A DNA stretch of 64,000 nucleotides from Alkaliflexus imshenetskii DSM 15055 (GTDB lineage Bacteria > Bacteroidota > Bacteroidia > Bacteroidales > Marinilabiliaceae), in the NCBI RefSeq assembly GCF_000517065.1, contig NZ_KI912105.1, positions 647,635 to 711,634 on the forward strand, read 5' to 3'. Below are positions 1-10,117 of this stretch, piece by piece (positions within the stretch are counted from its first letter, which is position 1; each line of letters opens with the position of its first letter). A model generated the notes under the pieces. The model was not told the DNA's origin and did no database searches. It saw nothing but the letters and a program-made list of their open reading frames with translations. The translations under genes were made by a program, and so were the position numbers.

Positions 1-211
1 AAGATAAATCTTCAGTAAGGAAACTTAAATAAAAGAACGTTATTGGATTTCGCCATGTTGCATAAACACCATTCATTAACAGTTGAACGTCATCACTGGT
101 AATTGTATTTGGCGTAAGCTGGTTTCTAGGAAATACATCCAACTCATCTTCGCATGAAGTAATAATACCTCCAAAGATGATAAGAAACAATAAATATTTA
201 AATGCTTTCAT
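1..211 (-). CDS. SusD/RagB-like outer-membrane lipoprotein, N-terminal part
   Basis: Only the first 70 codons lie in the window; the gene continues past the left edge. The product starts MKAFKYLLFLII and has a lipoprotein signal ending in the lipobox ITSC (Cys20), followed by the acidic stretch EDELDVFPRNQL and the early SusD helix region (DDVQLLMNGVYATWRNP). SusD-like proteins sit on the cell surface as lids over SusC channels and bind oligosaccharides or other nutrients. The ATG lies 11 bp downstream of the susC stop codon, the usual tight susC-susD pairing. The substrate cannot be inferred from this fragment. Confidence 0.85.
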   Translation of the reverse strand, partial: MKAFKYLLFLIIFGGIITSCEDELDVFPRNQLTPNTITSDDVQLLMNGVYATWRNPITFFYLSFLTEDLS

Positions 212-222
212 AGTCTAATTGA

Positions 223-3222
223 TTAAAAGTTTGCAGTGATTCCAAACTGAACAGTTTTCATCTGAGGAATGGCTCCTTGGTCAACACCATAGTTCGCTAC
301 AATAGTCTCTGTTGAAATCTCAGGATCAAATCCAGTATACTTAGTGAAAGTCAACAAGTTCTGACCAGAGACATATACACGAACTGAATTCAAATTGATA
401 CGTTCAGTGTACATCTTTGGGATTGTATATCCAAGAGTAATATTTTTTAAACGCACGTATGAAGCATCTTCGAGAAATCGAGAACTTCTTTGAGTATTAA
501 ATGTTCCTTGAGTTCCTGCTATCACTCTTGGTTGCTTAGCATTTTGACCAGGCGTTGTCCATCTGTCATCGTAAATATCCTGAAATACATTTGTAGCAGT
601 AGCATTAGCACCTAGACTAGCCCCTCCACCAATTCCTTCTTCGTGAAGTTTATACAGTTTATGACCAAATGAACCTTGGAAGAAAAGTGAAAGATCAAAT
701 CCCTTAAACGAAAACTCATTTACCAAACCACCATAAACTTTAGGAAGTGGACTACCCATAAACTGACGGTCGTCGGAATTAATAATTCCGTTCTCATCCA
801 AATCTTCATAAAGCATATCCCCGGTTTGAGGATCAACTCCAAGAGCCTTAATTACAAAGAATGCACCTAAAGGTTGACCTACTTCATGGCGAGTAACGAA
901 AGAACCATTAATAGGTTGATCTTCGTAAAGCTTCGTTATCTCATTTTTATAAGTACTTAATGTAAGAGTGGTATTCCATGTAAATACTCCCCTCATATTA
1001 TTGGTCTTAAGAGCAATATCAAGACCAGTACCTTCCATGTTTCCAATATTCTCTAATCTGGTATTAAAACCAGCCGTTGCAGGGATTGGTCTATTGATCA
1101 GAAGATCTTCAGTTTTCTTCTTATAATAATCTAATTCAAACATAATCCTGTTACGCAGGAAACCCAGTTCTAGTCCTAAATCGACCTGCTCTGTTGATTC
1201 CCATTTCAGGTTGGGATTACCTAATCTAGCCAAAGCTAAGCCTGAACGGTCGTTATAGTTTTGTCCTGCCTGAAAAGTTTGTAGATAACCGAAATCGGCT
1301 ATACCACCTTGGTTCCCGGTCTTACCGTAACTTGCTCTAAGTTTGAACATCGAGACGAAATCAAGAGGAAGATCAGAAAAGAAATTCTCTTCAGCTACAT
1401 TCCATCCGGCAGATAAGGAAGGAAAATAACCATATCTTCCCTCTTTAGGGAAACGAGAGGATCCATCACGGCGCATTGAAAATCCTAATAAGTATTTATC
1501 TTCCCATGACAAGTTTACACGTCCTAGAGTAGATTCAAGAGTATTTCCTGTCCAACTAGTCCAGCCAGCAACTACCTTAGCTCCGGCATCCAAAGTTCTG
1601 GTTACATCTGACGGAAAATCATGAACCTCGGTATAAGTCCTATCTCTGGTGTTTTTTTGATACTCAAAAACAGCAATAGCATCTAAATATAATCTATCCT
1701 CAAGAAAAGATTTACGGTAATTTAGATTTTGCGTTAGTACATAGTTCATCCTTCTTGAAATACCAGAAGTTGCACTACGGTTTGCTGCTTGCCCCTGAAA
1801 AGATTTAATTGGATTAAATGCATCTTCTTCAGTAATTACGTAATCAATACCAGCAGTAGACCTAAAAGTTAATCCATCATACAATTTTACTTCCACAAAT
1901 GTAGATGTCAAAACATTGGAAAGCACTACGCTCAAATCTGGCTCGAACATCTGAACAGGATTATTAAATGCATTTGTACCATAAGAGCCATCTGCATTAA
2001 AAATCGGTTCATCTGGACGAGCAACCAACGCCCTTGGCCATGGACTATAAATACTATTGTCATTGGTGGTTTCAGCTCGTTCAGAACGAGATAGGTTCAT
2101 ATTTGATCCTACTTTAATGTAATCATTAATTATATGATCTAGATTTAAACGAATACTATATCGCTCAAAACGTTGCTTATTTAATAAACCTTCCTGACCA
2201 AAATATCCAACGCCCAAGTAGTACTGAGACTTCTCAGAACCTCCAGCAGCAGAAAACTGGTAATTCTGGACAACAGGGCTATCCTTTTTTATTTCATCTA
2301 TCCAATTTACATCATAAGTCGGATTAATAATTTCACTTTCGGTAAAAACTGCTGCGTTTCCAGCTGCAATTTGTGCATCATTATACATTCTTCGATAATC
2401 ACTTGCGCCCAAGAGTTTTCTTTCATTTACCAATGATTGAACTCCATAATATGAACTAAAGGTTACACTCGACTTTTCTTTTAAACTACCTTTTTTTGTA
2501 GTTATGAGAATCACACCATTTGAACCCCTAGAGCCATAAATTGCGGCGGCGGCGGCATCTTTTAGTACGTCAATCGAAGCAATGTCATCAGGATTCAAGT
2601 TTGCAAGAGGAGAGAATCCTTGTCCAATATTTGTATTAAACAAATCTTGCGTGTTGGATATTGGTACACCATCTATTACTACTAAAGGATCATTTCCTGC
2701 AGCAATTGAGGAGCGACCTCGTATCGCCATAAGAACATTACCACCGGGACGGCCAGAAGTTGCTGCAACATGAACACCTGCCATACGCCCAGAAAGCGCT
2801 TGAGCTACGTTGGCAACTGGCATATTCTCAATCTGTTCAGCAGATACACTAGCAACAGCAGTGGTGACTCGTCTTACACTTTGAGTACCATATCCCACTA
2901 CTACAACTTCATCCATTCTAATGGCATCGCTTATAAGTATGGCATCTAATACAGTGCGCCCAGCAATGGGTTGCTCCTGGGTTTGCATACCCACAAAAGA
3001 AAACACGAGGGTTTGAGCATCGGCAGGTACATTTAGGGAGTAACTACCATTTACCTGAGTAACGGTACCAACTGTGGTACCTTTCACGAATACCGAAGCA
3101 CCTGGTATTGGCATACCATCGTCACTTCCGGTAACTGTTCCTGTAATGGTTCTAGTTTGGGCTGTTAACGCAGATAGCCCACAAACCACCACGAACGAAA
3201 GTGCTAAAAGAACTTTCTTCAT
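223..3222 (-). CDS. SusC/RagA-like TonB-dependent outer-membrane transporter
   Basis: A 999-residue TonB-linked outer-membrane protein. Visible order: signal peptide (residues 1-21, ending LTAQ), a CarboxypepD_reg-like domain (about 25-100, GTVTGSDDGMPIPGASV), the linker motif EVVVVGYGTQ (about 105-114), a plug domain with GSRGSNGVILITTKKG near 230, then a beta-barrel ending in an aromatic residue (ITANF). It would import a ligand across the outer membrane using TonB energy. It is followed immediately by a susD gene that leaves the window. Full length for the family. No glycosidase lies next to it inside the window, so its substrate is unknown; the genes that define it are probably off the left edge. 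Confidence 0.95.
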   Translation of the reverse strand: MKKVLLALSFVVVCGLSALTAQTRTITGTVTGSDDGMPIPGASVFVKGTTVGTVTQVNGSYSLNVPADAQTLVFSFVGMQTQEQPIAGRTVLDAILISDAIRMDEVVVVGYGTQSVRRVTTAVASVSAEQIENMPVANVAQALSGRMAGVHVAATSGRPGGNVLMAIRGRSSIAAGNDPLVVIDGVPISNTQDLFNTNIGQGFSPLANLNPDDIASIDVLKDAAAAAIYGSRGSNGVILITTKKGSLKEKSSVTFSSYYGVQSLVNERKLLGASDYRRMYNDAQIAAGNAAVFTESEIINPTYDVNWIDEIKKDSPVVQNYQFSAAGGSEKSQYYLGVGYFGQEGLLNKQRFERYSIRLNLDHIINDYIKVGSNMNLSRSERAETTNDNSIYSPWPRALVARPDEPIFNADGSYGTNAFNNPVQMFEPDLSVVLSNVLTSTFVEVKLYDGLTFRSTAGIDYVITEEDAFNPIKSFQGQAANRSATSGISRRMNYVLTQNLNYRKSFLEDRLYLDAIAVFEYQKNTRDRTYTEVHDFPSDVTRTLDAGAKVVAGWTSWTGNTLESTLGRVNLSWEDKYLLGFSMRRDGSSRFPKEGRYGYFPSLSAGWNVAEENFFSDLPLDFVSMFKLRASYGKTGNQGGIADFGYLQTFQAGQNYNDRSGLALARLGNPNLKWESTEQVDLGLELGFLRNRIMFELDYYKKKTEDLLINRPIPATAGFNTRLENIGNMEGTGLDIALKTNNMRGVFTWNTTLTLSTYKNEITKLYEDQPINGSFVTRHEVGQPLGAFFVIKALGVDPQTGDMLYEDLDENGIINSDDRQFMGSPLPKVYGGLVNEFSFKGFDLSLFFQGSFGHKLYKLHEEGIGGGASLGANATATNVFQDIYDDRWTTPGQNAKQPRVIAGTQGTFNTQRSSRFLEDASYVRLKNITLGYTIPKMYTERINLNSVRVYVSGQNLLTFTKYTGFDPEISTETIVANYGVDQGAIPQMKTVQFGITANF

Positions 3223-4273
3223 AAAGTTAAAGGTTTAAATTAATAAATAGGACAAAACAAGTTTAGTATTGATATATATATGACAATTAAAACATTATCC
3301 TAAATCCTTTGAGGTATTCATATTTTACCTCTGTCAACAAATAACACGTTTTCAATTTATTATAACCAAAACTTCAACAATTCAAGTCAAGTTAAGAATA
3401 AATTAAAACAAATAGTAAATGAATTGATACTTTTTTTTACTATTTACTTAAACAAATGTTATTTAATGACTTTTGTCAGGATTTTAACCTTCAAATATTC
3501 ATCAAACACCGCACTATTATTACGGGACATCACAAAAATAACATTTTTAAGTTACAAACCATAAGTTCGATTAAAATAGTGTTATTTTTTTATCGAATCA
3601 CCTATTAAAAACATACCCAAAAGACTCAAAAAACATTAGAATTAACAGCATATACGGCAATTTCATATCAACCTATCACAAAAAACTATATTGTATAGGC
3701 AAGAGCAAAAAACTGTAAACCTCTGTAAGGGTTATAAATGGTAGATAAACGAGTAATAAGTGATGTAACATTGAATACTTCGTAACAATTTTTCACAAGA
3801 AAGAATGACAAAACACATGGTTTTTACATGACAAATATCACTTTAAACCCACGCTTCCAGATAGTTATGCATGCTTTATATGGCCACAACATGCAGATAA
3901 TAAACTGAAAGCAACCTAATTACAGCAACCCCATGAGCGTAACAGCAAGCCAAAGAGCAAATGTTATCTATTTGTTAAAATTTTGTAAAGAGAAATGGCA
4001 TACATCTGATAAGGCAGAAATTTTTATGTAATCAGTGGTTAAATGGGAAGATAGATTAAATCGTATTCCTGTGGTTGTTTACAAAACTGCGCGACTTTGC
4101 CCCAAACAGGCAACATGTCGCTAAAAAAAAGGATGTACGGGAGCGTTGTGCCGCCCCCTATGGGGCGCACGGATTACAGATGAACGTAGTATTGTATGAG
4201 ATGTGCGCACCTAACGGTGCGCCTCTTGATTAAAGAACACAAAAACTTTGTTATTGGCCGCAAAACGAAACTT
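3223..4273. other. Long gene-free region upstream of susC
   Basis: About 1.05 kb with no convincing gene on either strand. It is very A/T-rich and must hold the susC promoter. A weak -7-like match (TAAACTTG on the minus strand, 3258-3265) lies about 40 bp before the susC start. Two ATGACA words lie 23 bp apart (3805-3810 and 3828-3833), which could be a regulator site. The part nearest the efflux channel gene carries two G/C-rich hairpins, listed separately. Confidence 0.5.
4148..4222 (-). other. Pair of G/C-rich hairpins downstream of the efflux channel gene
   Basis: Two stem-loops lie in an A/T-rich gap. The first (4148-4170) pairs GTGC-GCCCC with GGGGC-GCAC around a 4-base loop with one bulged base. 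The second (4205-4222) is a perfect 7-bp stem, GCGCACC/GGTGCGC, around TAAC. Read on the minus strand they follow the channel gene stop by about 50 and 105 nt, and a run of eight T lies about 17 nt past the first stem. They could end the efflux transcript, or they could be part of a repeat or structured RNA. Confidence 0.45.
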
Positions 4274-5608
4274 CTAGTAGATTCGCTCCAGAAACTCCTC
4301 CATTTGACCACTCAATACCAGTAAAGAGAGTTCAAGCACCTTGGATTGATACATGGCATCGAGGGAGCGATCCACCGCATTGATATAGCTCAGCTGAAAC
4401 TCCCTAAAGCCCAGACCGGAAAGCACTCCCAACTCATATCTTTCGAGGGCCAGATTCAGGTTGTTGCGCGATACTTCTACGTTCTGTTTTTCAAAGTCCA
4501 CCATCAGCAAATTGTTGATGTAGGTATTGTAGAGCATAGCCATTTCACTAAACACCTGGAGCTTTGCATCTTCGTACGTCAACTCACGGTTTTCTATTTC
4601 GATGCGTGCATTTTTAATGGCCCGGTTTACTTGCGAGCCATTGAAGATGTTCATCGATGCTTCCAGACCATAATTAAACCCTTTGGATTGATTAAAAGTA
4701 GTGACCGACGCTGGCGATTCGGAGCGGTTGTAGGTATAACCGGTAACAAAATCAAGTGTAGGAAAACGAGCCGCCGTAGCCAGTCGCAACTCCTCCTGCG
4801 AAATGCTAATCCCCATCGCAGAGGCGGCTAAAAGGGAGTTATTCTCCAGAGCCATCAACTCAAGGTCATCCTGAACCAAAGGTAAGCCCAATGAGATGGT
4901 ATCTGATACGTACATTGAACTTGCCAAATCCAGGTTCACCAATCTGTTTAAACGCACGTAGGCGTTACGTAAGTTCTCCGTTTGACGTACATAATAGGAG
5001 CTGTCGGCATTGAAATCCAACCGTGCCTGTTGTAAATCCATGCCCGAAGCGGTACCAATGTTCACTTTCTCGGTGATGATACGAAAGCGCTCCCTCGACA
5101 AGTTCATGAGTTGCTGTGCTGCATCCATGCGGTGCTGCTGCACCACAATACGGTAGTACTGATTGCTGATATTCACCACCAAATCTTCAACAGTACGTCG
5201 TGTCTGCATTTCGCTGAGTGAAAGATTCCAGGCTGTTCGGTTAAAATTGGCAAACATTGCAAGACCGTCGAACAAACGCCAGCTGAGATTGATGCCTCCA
5301 TTGAGGTTTTCGGAGCGGGCATCCCTAAACTGACGCGTTACACCTTCGCCTTGAGCCAATGTAATTTTGCTCTCGGTGCGAGACTTGTTATACCTTCCGG
5401 TTCCTCTTACAGATGGTAAAAAAGGTTGATATGAGTGATTGTTTCGGGCCATCTCCGCACGGTTAATCATGATCTGCACCTGCGGATTGGATTCCAGACC
5501 CAACTCGATAAGTTGCGACAGCGGAATGGATGAAACTTCCTGAGCCTTGCTGCTCAATGTCAGTAAGAGTACAACCAGAAAAAGGATTACGGATTTATAG
5601 CGTATCAT
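4274..5608 (-). CDS. TolC-family outer-membrane efflux channel
   Basis: A 444-residue outer-membrane efflux protein. A signal peptide (1-22, ending SKAQ) is followed by two OEP repeats rich in long amphipathic helices (for example LSRERFRIITEKVNIGTASGMDLQQARLDF and the corresponding LNLALERYELGVLSGLGFREFQLSY), which is the internal duplication of TolC. The length is typical. It forms the exit duct of the tripartite pump encoded just upstream (adaptor 9053-10117, RND pump 5934-8996). A gap of 325 bp filled by a mobile repeat separates it from the pump gene, so it may be partly uncoupled from that transcript. Substrate unknown. Confidence 0.92.
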   Translation of the reverse strand: MIRYKSVILFLVVLLLTLSSKAQEVSSIPLSQLIELGLESNPQVQIMINRAEMARNNHSYQPFLPSVRGTGRYNKSRTESKITLAQGEGVTRQFRDARSENLNGGINLSWRLFDGLAMFANFNRTAWNLSLSEMQTRRTVEDLVVNISNQYYRIVVQQHRMDAAQQLMNLSRERFRIITEKVNIGTASGMDLQQARLDFNADSSYYVRQTENLRNAYVRLNRLVNLDLASSMYVSDTISLGLPLVQDDLELMALENNSLLAASAMGISISQEELRLATAARFPTLDFVTGYTYNRSESPASVTTFNQSKGFNYGLEASMNIFNGSQVNRAIKNARIEIENRELTYEDAKLQVFSEMAMLYNTYINNLLMVDFEKQNVEVSRNNLNLALERYELGVLSGLGFREFQLSYINAVDRSLDAMYQSKVLELSLLVLSGQMEEFLERIY

Positions 5609-5616
5609 ATTAAGAG

Positions 5617-5833
5617 ACTGTTTGAAATTTGTATTAAATCTGTTTTTAAAGAATTTTAGACCCTTAGATGCTGAGCAAAGCGAAGTGCCGCAATGCGGGA
5701 TAAGATATTTAGACTGACAGATAAGATATAACAGAAAATAAAAAAACTAATCATCTATCTCAACTATTCTATCTGTCTAAAATCGAACACTCTTTGCCTC
5801 TAATTCATGTTTCGTAAATTCAATTTAAACAGT
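5617..5833 (+). mobile_element. MITE-like inverted-repeat element, copy A
   Basis: A non-coding element of about 217 bp with imperfect terminal inverted repeats: the left end reads ACTGTTTGAAATT and the right end reads AATTTAAACAGT. Its interior shares long stretches with elements at 55686-55908 and (inverted) 52835-53031, including TTAGATGCTGAGCAAAGCGAAG and GCGGGATAAGATATTTAGACTGA. No clear target duplication remains. It fills the gap between the RND pump and TolC genes. No open frame inside it, so it would depend on a transposase elsewhere. Confidence 0.7.
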
Positions 5834-5933
5834 TACTAATAATAGCAGACAATTCAAATAAAACGAATGACTTCACAACCATACTCATATTATTATCTCC
5901 GCTTTAAGATATATGCATTCACTGAGACGTAAG

Positions 5934-8900
5934 TTAAATTGCAGAGGGCTCTTCAAGATTAGACACCTCCTTGCTCTTTTCAGAAATAAGTGAGTAGACA
6001 ACCGGAATGACAAATAGCGTCAGGAATGATGCAAACATCAGACCACCTACCACTGCAATACCCATCGACACACGGCTCTCGGCACCTGCTCCCCAGGCCA
6101 GTGCCATAGGCAGCACACCCAGAATGGTCGACATACTGGTCATGAGAATTGGCCTGAAGCGTGCAGCAGCAGCTTCGCGAATGGCTTTACCAATCGGCAG
6201 TCCGGCGGCTTTTCGCTGATTGGCAAATTCAACCATCAATATACCGTTCTTGGAGACCAATCCAATGAGCATGATGACACCAATCTGGCTAAAAATATTC
6301 AATGTCTGATCGAAATACCACAATGAAATTAAAGCGCCCACCAGCGCCAATGGCACCGTAACCATAATGATTAATGGATCGCGGAAACTCTCGAACTGCG
6401 CAGCCAAAACCAGATAAATCAGAATCAACGCGAGCATGAATGCAAAAAGCAAACTGGAGGTACTCTCCACAAAATCCTTAGAGTCGCCAGCCAGTGCTGT
6501 GCTGAAAGTATCGTCCAACACAGATTCTGAGATACGATCCATCTCTTCCAGACCCTGACTGAGGGTATATCCACGGACCAACCCTGCTGAAACCGTAGCA
6601 GAAACAAAACGGTTATAACGAAACAACTGAGGCGGTGTACTGCTTTCCTCCATCGTTACTAGGTTATCAAGCTGTATCAGGTGTCCACTGTTGTTTCGCA
6701 CATAAACGGAAGCAATATCGGCCGGACGGTTGCGGTTGTCGCGTTCCAGCTCACCAATTATCTGGTACTGCTTGCCATTCATAATGTAGTATCCCACACG
6801 CTGACCACTCAATGTCAGCTGTAGGGTTTGAGCTATATTCTGAACCGATACGCCCATCATGGCCGCCTTTTCTCTATCGATGTGAATTCGGAGTTCAGGC
6901 TTGGTAAATTTGAGGTTCACATCATACGTTTGGAACGCCTCACTCTGCCCCACTGCCTCCATAAATTTAGGTAAGAACTCCTTCAATTTATCGAGATTCT
7001 GAGCCTGAATAACATATTGAACCGGCAAACCGCCCCGTCGTCCGCCAAAAGTCTGTTGCTGTGTCACAAAGCTACGGGCACCGGTGAGAGAACGCACACG
7101 TTCGCCCAAATCATCGGCAATCTGCTGCTGCGTGCGCGTACGGTCAGATGGATTCTCGAGCGTGACGTTAAAAAAGGCACTGTTGTTATTCCACAAACCG
7201 ACAATTTGGAACAGCGCTCTGTGCTCGGGCACGTGCTCACGCACAAGCTCTGCCAGCTCATCGGTATATCTTAATGTATAATCAAATGTAGCGCCTTCCG
7301 GAGCAGTGGTGCTGATGCGTATTTGCGATCTATCCTCCAAAGGTGCCATTTCGGATGGAATACTGGACCATAATGCCCAAATGAGGATTACGGCAGAAAT
7401 CATCAATAAAGGCGTGAGATACCATCGCTTCATGAAAGTTTCAAGCGAACTACTATAAGTATTTGTGAGCCAGTTAAAGAATGGTTCAGTGGCCTTGTAA
7501 AACTTGTTGTGTCCATTGGTACGCGGCTTAAGAATCTTAGTTGAAAGCATGGGTGTGAGTGTCAACGCCACAAAAGATGAGATCATCACTGCACCAGCAA
7601 TCACAATACTAAATTCGCGAAACAGTCGACCAGTGACCCCCTGAAGAAACACGATGGGGAAAAACACTGCCACAAGCGTAATTGTGGTGGCAATAACGGC
7701 AAAAAATATCTCTGATGCCCCTTGAATACCGGCCTCTTTGGGATTCATCCCCTTCTCTATTTTGGTATAGATGTTTTCCATCACCACAATGGCATCATCT
7801 ACCACCAGACCAATGGCCAACACCACAGCCAGAAGAGTTAGTATATTTATGGTGAAACCCGCGGCATACATAATAAAGAAGGACCCAATAAGCGAAATGG
7901 GTATGGCGATGGCGGGAATGATGGTAGTACGCCAGTCGCGCAAAAAGAGAAAAATGATTAGCACCACCAGCACAAAGGCCACATAAATGGTCTGTTGCAC
8001 CTCGTTTATCGAGTCACGGATATATTGTGTATTGTCGAAACCCACTTCGGCGATAATGTCGGCAGGCAAATCACGCTTTATCTCTTCCAAACGTAAAAGC
8101 GCCTCATCAACAATGGAGATATAATTGGCACCAGGCTGAGGCACCAGCACGTTGTTCACCATGGGAACGCCGTTCATCTTCAAAATACTGCGCATGTTTT
8201 CGGCTTCAACCACGGCGCGACCTAAATCACCAAACCGCACCACACGGTCGCCATCCTGAAACACCACCATGCGGTTAAAATCCTCGACAGAGGTAAAGCG
8301 CCCCATGGTTCGTACGGTCAGCTCTGTGTTTGCACCTTCAATCATTCCCGAGGGCAACTCGATGTTTTCCCGGGCCAGAGCACTGCGAATATCCACAGGC
8401 GTAAGTCCGTAGGCAGCCAGTTTGGCAGGATCCATCCACAAACGAATGGCAAAACGCTTGGCACCCCAGGTCATCACATTGCTCACACCCGGAATGGTTT
8501 GCAGACGCTCCCTGAAATTCACCTCAGCAAATTCGGTAAGGTCGATCAACGAACGCGAATCACTACGTATGGTGATGGAAAAGATGGGCTGTGCATCGGC
8601 ATCAGCTTTGGAAACCACAGGTGGATCCACATCCGGAGGCAGCATACGCATGGCACCAGACACTTTGTCGCGCACGTCGTTGGCAGCTGTTTCAAGGTCA
8701 ACCTCCAGATTAAACTCTACCGTAATCTGGCTACGGCCATCGCGGCTCGAACTGCTGATACTTCTGATGCCGGGAATACCATTGATGGCCTGTTCCAGAG
8801 GTTCAGTAATCTGCGTTTCAATTACATCGGCATTTGCACCTGTAAAACCTGTTGAAACCGATACAATTGGCTGGTCCACACTGGGAAAGTCCCGTACACC

Positions 8901-8996
8901 GAGATATGAAAACCCGATAATCCCAATAATCAGGATGAAAAGGCTCATCACAATGGCTAATACGGGCCTTCTTATACTTAAAGAAGATAAACTCAT
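5934..8996 (-). CDS. RND efflux pump, AcrB/MexB-type inner-membrane permease
   Basis: A 1020-residue resistance-nodulation-division pump of the HAE-1 type, full length. The N-terminus has the first membrane helix (IRRPVLAIVMSLFILIIGIIGF). The proton-relay helix carries the paired aspartates in AIGLVVDDAIVVMENI (near residue 400), and both large periplasmic loops are present (for example TGANADVIETQITEPLEQAINGIPGIRSISS). It exports hydrophobic compounds using the proton gradient, together with the adaptor encoded 56 bp upstream and the TolC-like channel downstream. Drug, detergent or bile-type substrates are usual for the family, but nothing here shows which one. No regulator gene lies next to the operon. 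Confidence 0.96.
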   Translation of the reverse strand: MSLSSLSIRRPVLAIVMSLFILIIGIIGFSYLGVRDFPSVDQPIVSVSTGFTGANADVIETQITEPLEQAINGIPGIRSISSSSRDGRSQITVEFNLEVDLETAANDVRDKVSGAMRMLPPDVDPPVVSKADADAQPIFSITIRSDSRSLIDLTEFAEVNFRERLQTIPGVSNVMTWGAKRFAIRLWMDPAKLAAYGLTPVDIRSALARENIELPSGMIEGANTELTVRTMGRFTSVEDFNRMVVFQDGDRVVRFGDLGRAVVEAENMRSILKMNGVPMVNNVLVPQPGANYISIVDEALLRLEEIKRDLPADIIAEVGFDNTQYIRDSINEVQQTIYVAFVLVVLIIFLFLRDWRTTIIPAIAIPISLIGSFFIMYAAGFTINILTLLAVVLAIGLVVDDAIVVMENIYTKIEKGMNPKEAGIQGASEIFFAVIATTITLVAVFFPIVFLQGVTGRLFREFSIVIAGAVMISSFVALTLTPMLSTKILKPRTNGHNKFYKATEPFFNWLTNTYSSSLETFMKRWYLTPLLMISAVILIWALWSSIPSEMAPLEDRSQIRISTTAPEGATFDYTLRYTDELAELVREHVPEHRALFQIVGLWNNNSAFFNVTLENPSDRTRTQQQIADDLGERVRSLTGARSFVTQQQTFGGRRGGLPVQYVIQAQNLDKLKEFLPKFMEAVGQSEAFQTYDVNLKFTKPELRIHIDREKAAMMGVSVQNIAQTLQLTLSGQRVGYYIMNGKQYQIIGELERDNRNRPADIASVYVRNNSGHLIQLDNLVTMEESSTPPQLFRYNRFVSATVSAGLVRGYTLSQGLEEMDRISESVLDDTFSTALAGDSKDFVESTSSLLFAFMLALILIYLVLAAQFESFRDPLIIMVTVPLALVGALISLWYFDQTLNIFSQIGVIMLIGLVSKNGILMVEFANQRKAAGLPIGKAIREAAAARFRPILMTSMSTILGVLPMALAWGAGAESRVSMGIAVVGGLMFASFLTLFVIPVVYSLISEKSKEVSNLEEPSAI

Positions 8997-9052
8997 TCTA
9001 TTTCAGTTAACTACAACGTAATAAAACTAAATTGACTAATGCGTAAGGGTTA

Positions 9053-10117
9053 TTATCGGTTCAGTATGGTCACCGGCATGCCTGAACGGAGTTGCAAAAT
9101 ACCGCTTGTAATAACCGTGTCACCGGCAGCCAGACCTTCAACCACGGCCACAGTGCGCTCAGTGCGCGTGCCTGTACGTATAGATGTTTGAACGGCTCTG
9201 CCATTTCGATATACAAACACCAGCTCGCCATCCATTTGTGGAATGATGGCCTCACTTGGAACCTGTACCACATCCTCTTCACGGCTAATGATAATTCTCA
9301 AATCGGCAAACATACCCGGCAAAAGTCTGTACTCCGAATTGGGATATGTTGCTCTTAGCACTACAGAGCGCGTCCGGGCATCCACCGAGGGCTCCACAGC
9401 ATATACTACGGCCTCAAAAGTTTCGTTAAAGCCGGCCACATTAAAGTACACGGTGCGGCCAGAGAGGACTTCGGATTGGTACCTTTCGGGCACTGAAAAT
9501 TCCAGTCGCAGAGGCGAATTCTTTACAAGGCGCGCCACACGCATGCCGGGTTGCATAAAGGTACCAGGACTTACATATCTGAAACCGATGAGACCTTCGA
9601 ATGGTGCTCTGATTTGCATTTTTGCGATGCGTGTATCTAAAAGTTTAATCTCCGATTCAATTACCAGCAAATCGGTTTGAACCCGGTCAAAAGCTTCCCG
9701 GCTAATGGCCTCTTTCTCTAAAAGAATTTGCTGACGTTCAAAGGTTTGCTTTATCAGCTCGCGTTGATGAATGGCTTTATCGCGCTGAGCCTGCAACTCA
9801 GCATCATCAATGCGGAGGAGTAAGTCTCCCTTCTTTACGCGGGAACCTTCCTGAAAATAAATCTCGCGCACTATCCCGGAAATCTCAGTTGTCACATCAA
9901 CCTCTTCGCTGGCAACCAATGTACCGGCAGACCGCAACGCGTTCTCCATAGCTTCGGGCTTTAATGCCACAGCCGACACCGGAAGCGATCTGGACATGCC
10001 TGAGTTGCCGTTACCTCCAGCCTCACTTTTAAACAGATTGGTTTTTGGCAAGATGATAATGCCCAATACAACCAAAACTAACAATATCAGTAATGTTCTT
10101 TTTAATGTGGTATTCAT
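9053..10117 (-). CDS. RND efflux periplasmic adaptor (membrane fusion protein)
   Basis: A 354-residue HlyD/AcrA-type adaptor. A single N-terminal membrane helix (LLILLVLVVLGIIILP, about 9-25) is followed by the first half of a lipoyl-like domain (about 70-100, ISGIVREIYFQEGSRVKKGDLLLRID), a helical hairpin, the second lipoyl half (RAPFEGLIGFRYVSPGTFMQPGMRVARLV), and beta-barrel and membrane-proximal domains ending PVTILNR. It bridges the RND pump and the outer-membrane channel. First gene of a likely operon adaptor-pump-channel; the pump start lies 56 bp downstream. Confidence 0.94.
   Translation of the reverse strand: MNTTLKRTLLILLVLVVLGIIILPKTNLFKSEAGGNGNSGMSRSLPVSAVALKPEAMENALRSAGTLVASEEVDVTTEISGIVREIYFQEGSRVKKGDLLLRIDDAELQAQRDKAIHQRELIKQTFERQQILLEKEAISREAFDRVQTDLLVIESEIKLLDTRIAKMQIRAPFEGLIGFRYVSPGTFMQPGMRVARLVKNSPLRLEFSVPERYQSEVLSGRTVYFNVAGFNETFEAVVYAVEPSVDARTRSVVLRATYPNSEYRLLPGMFADLRIIISREEDVVQVPSEAIIPQMDGELVFVYRNGRAVQTSIRTGTRTERTVAVVEGLAAGDTVITSGILQLRSGMPVTILNR

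Noticed and set aside
7064-7281. Short reading frames on both strands inside the RND pump gene
   Set aside because: They lie wholly inside a well-supported long gene and show no independent features.
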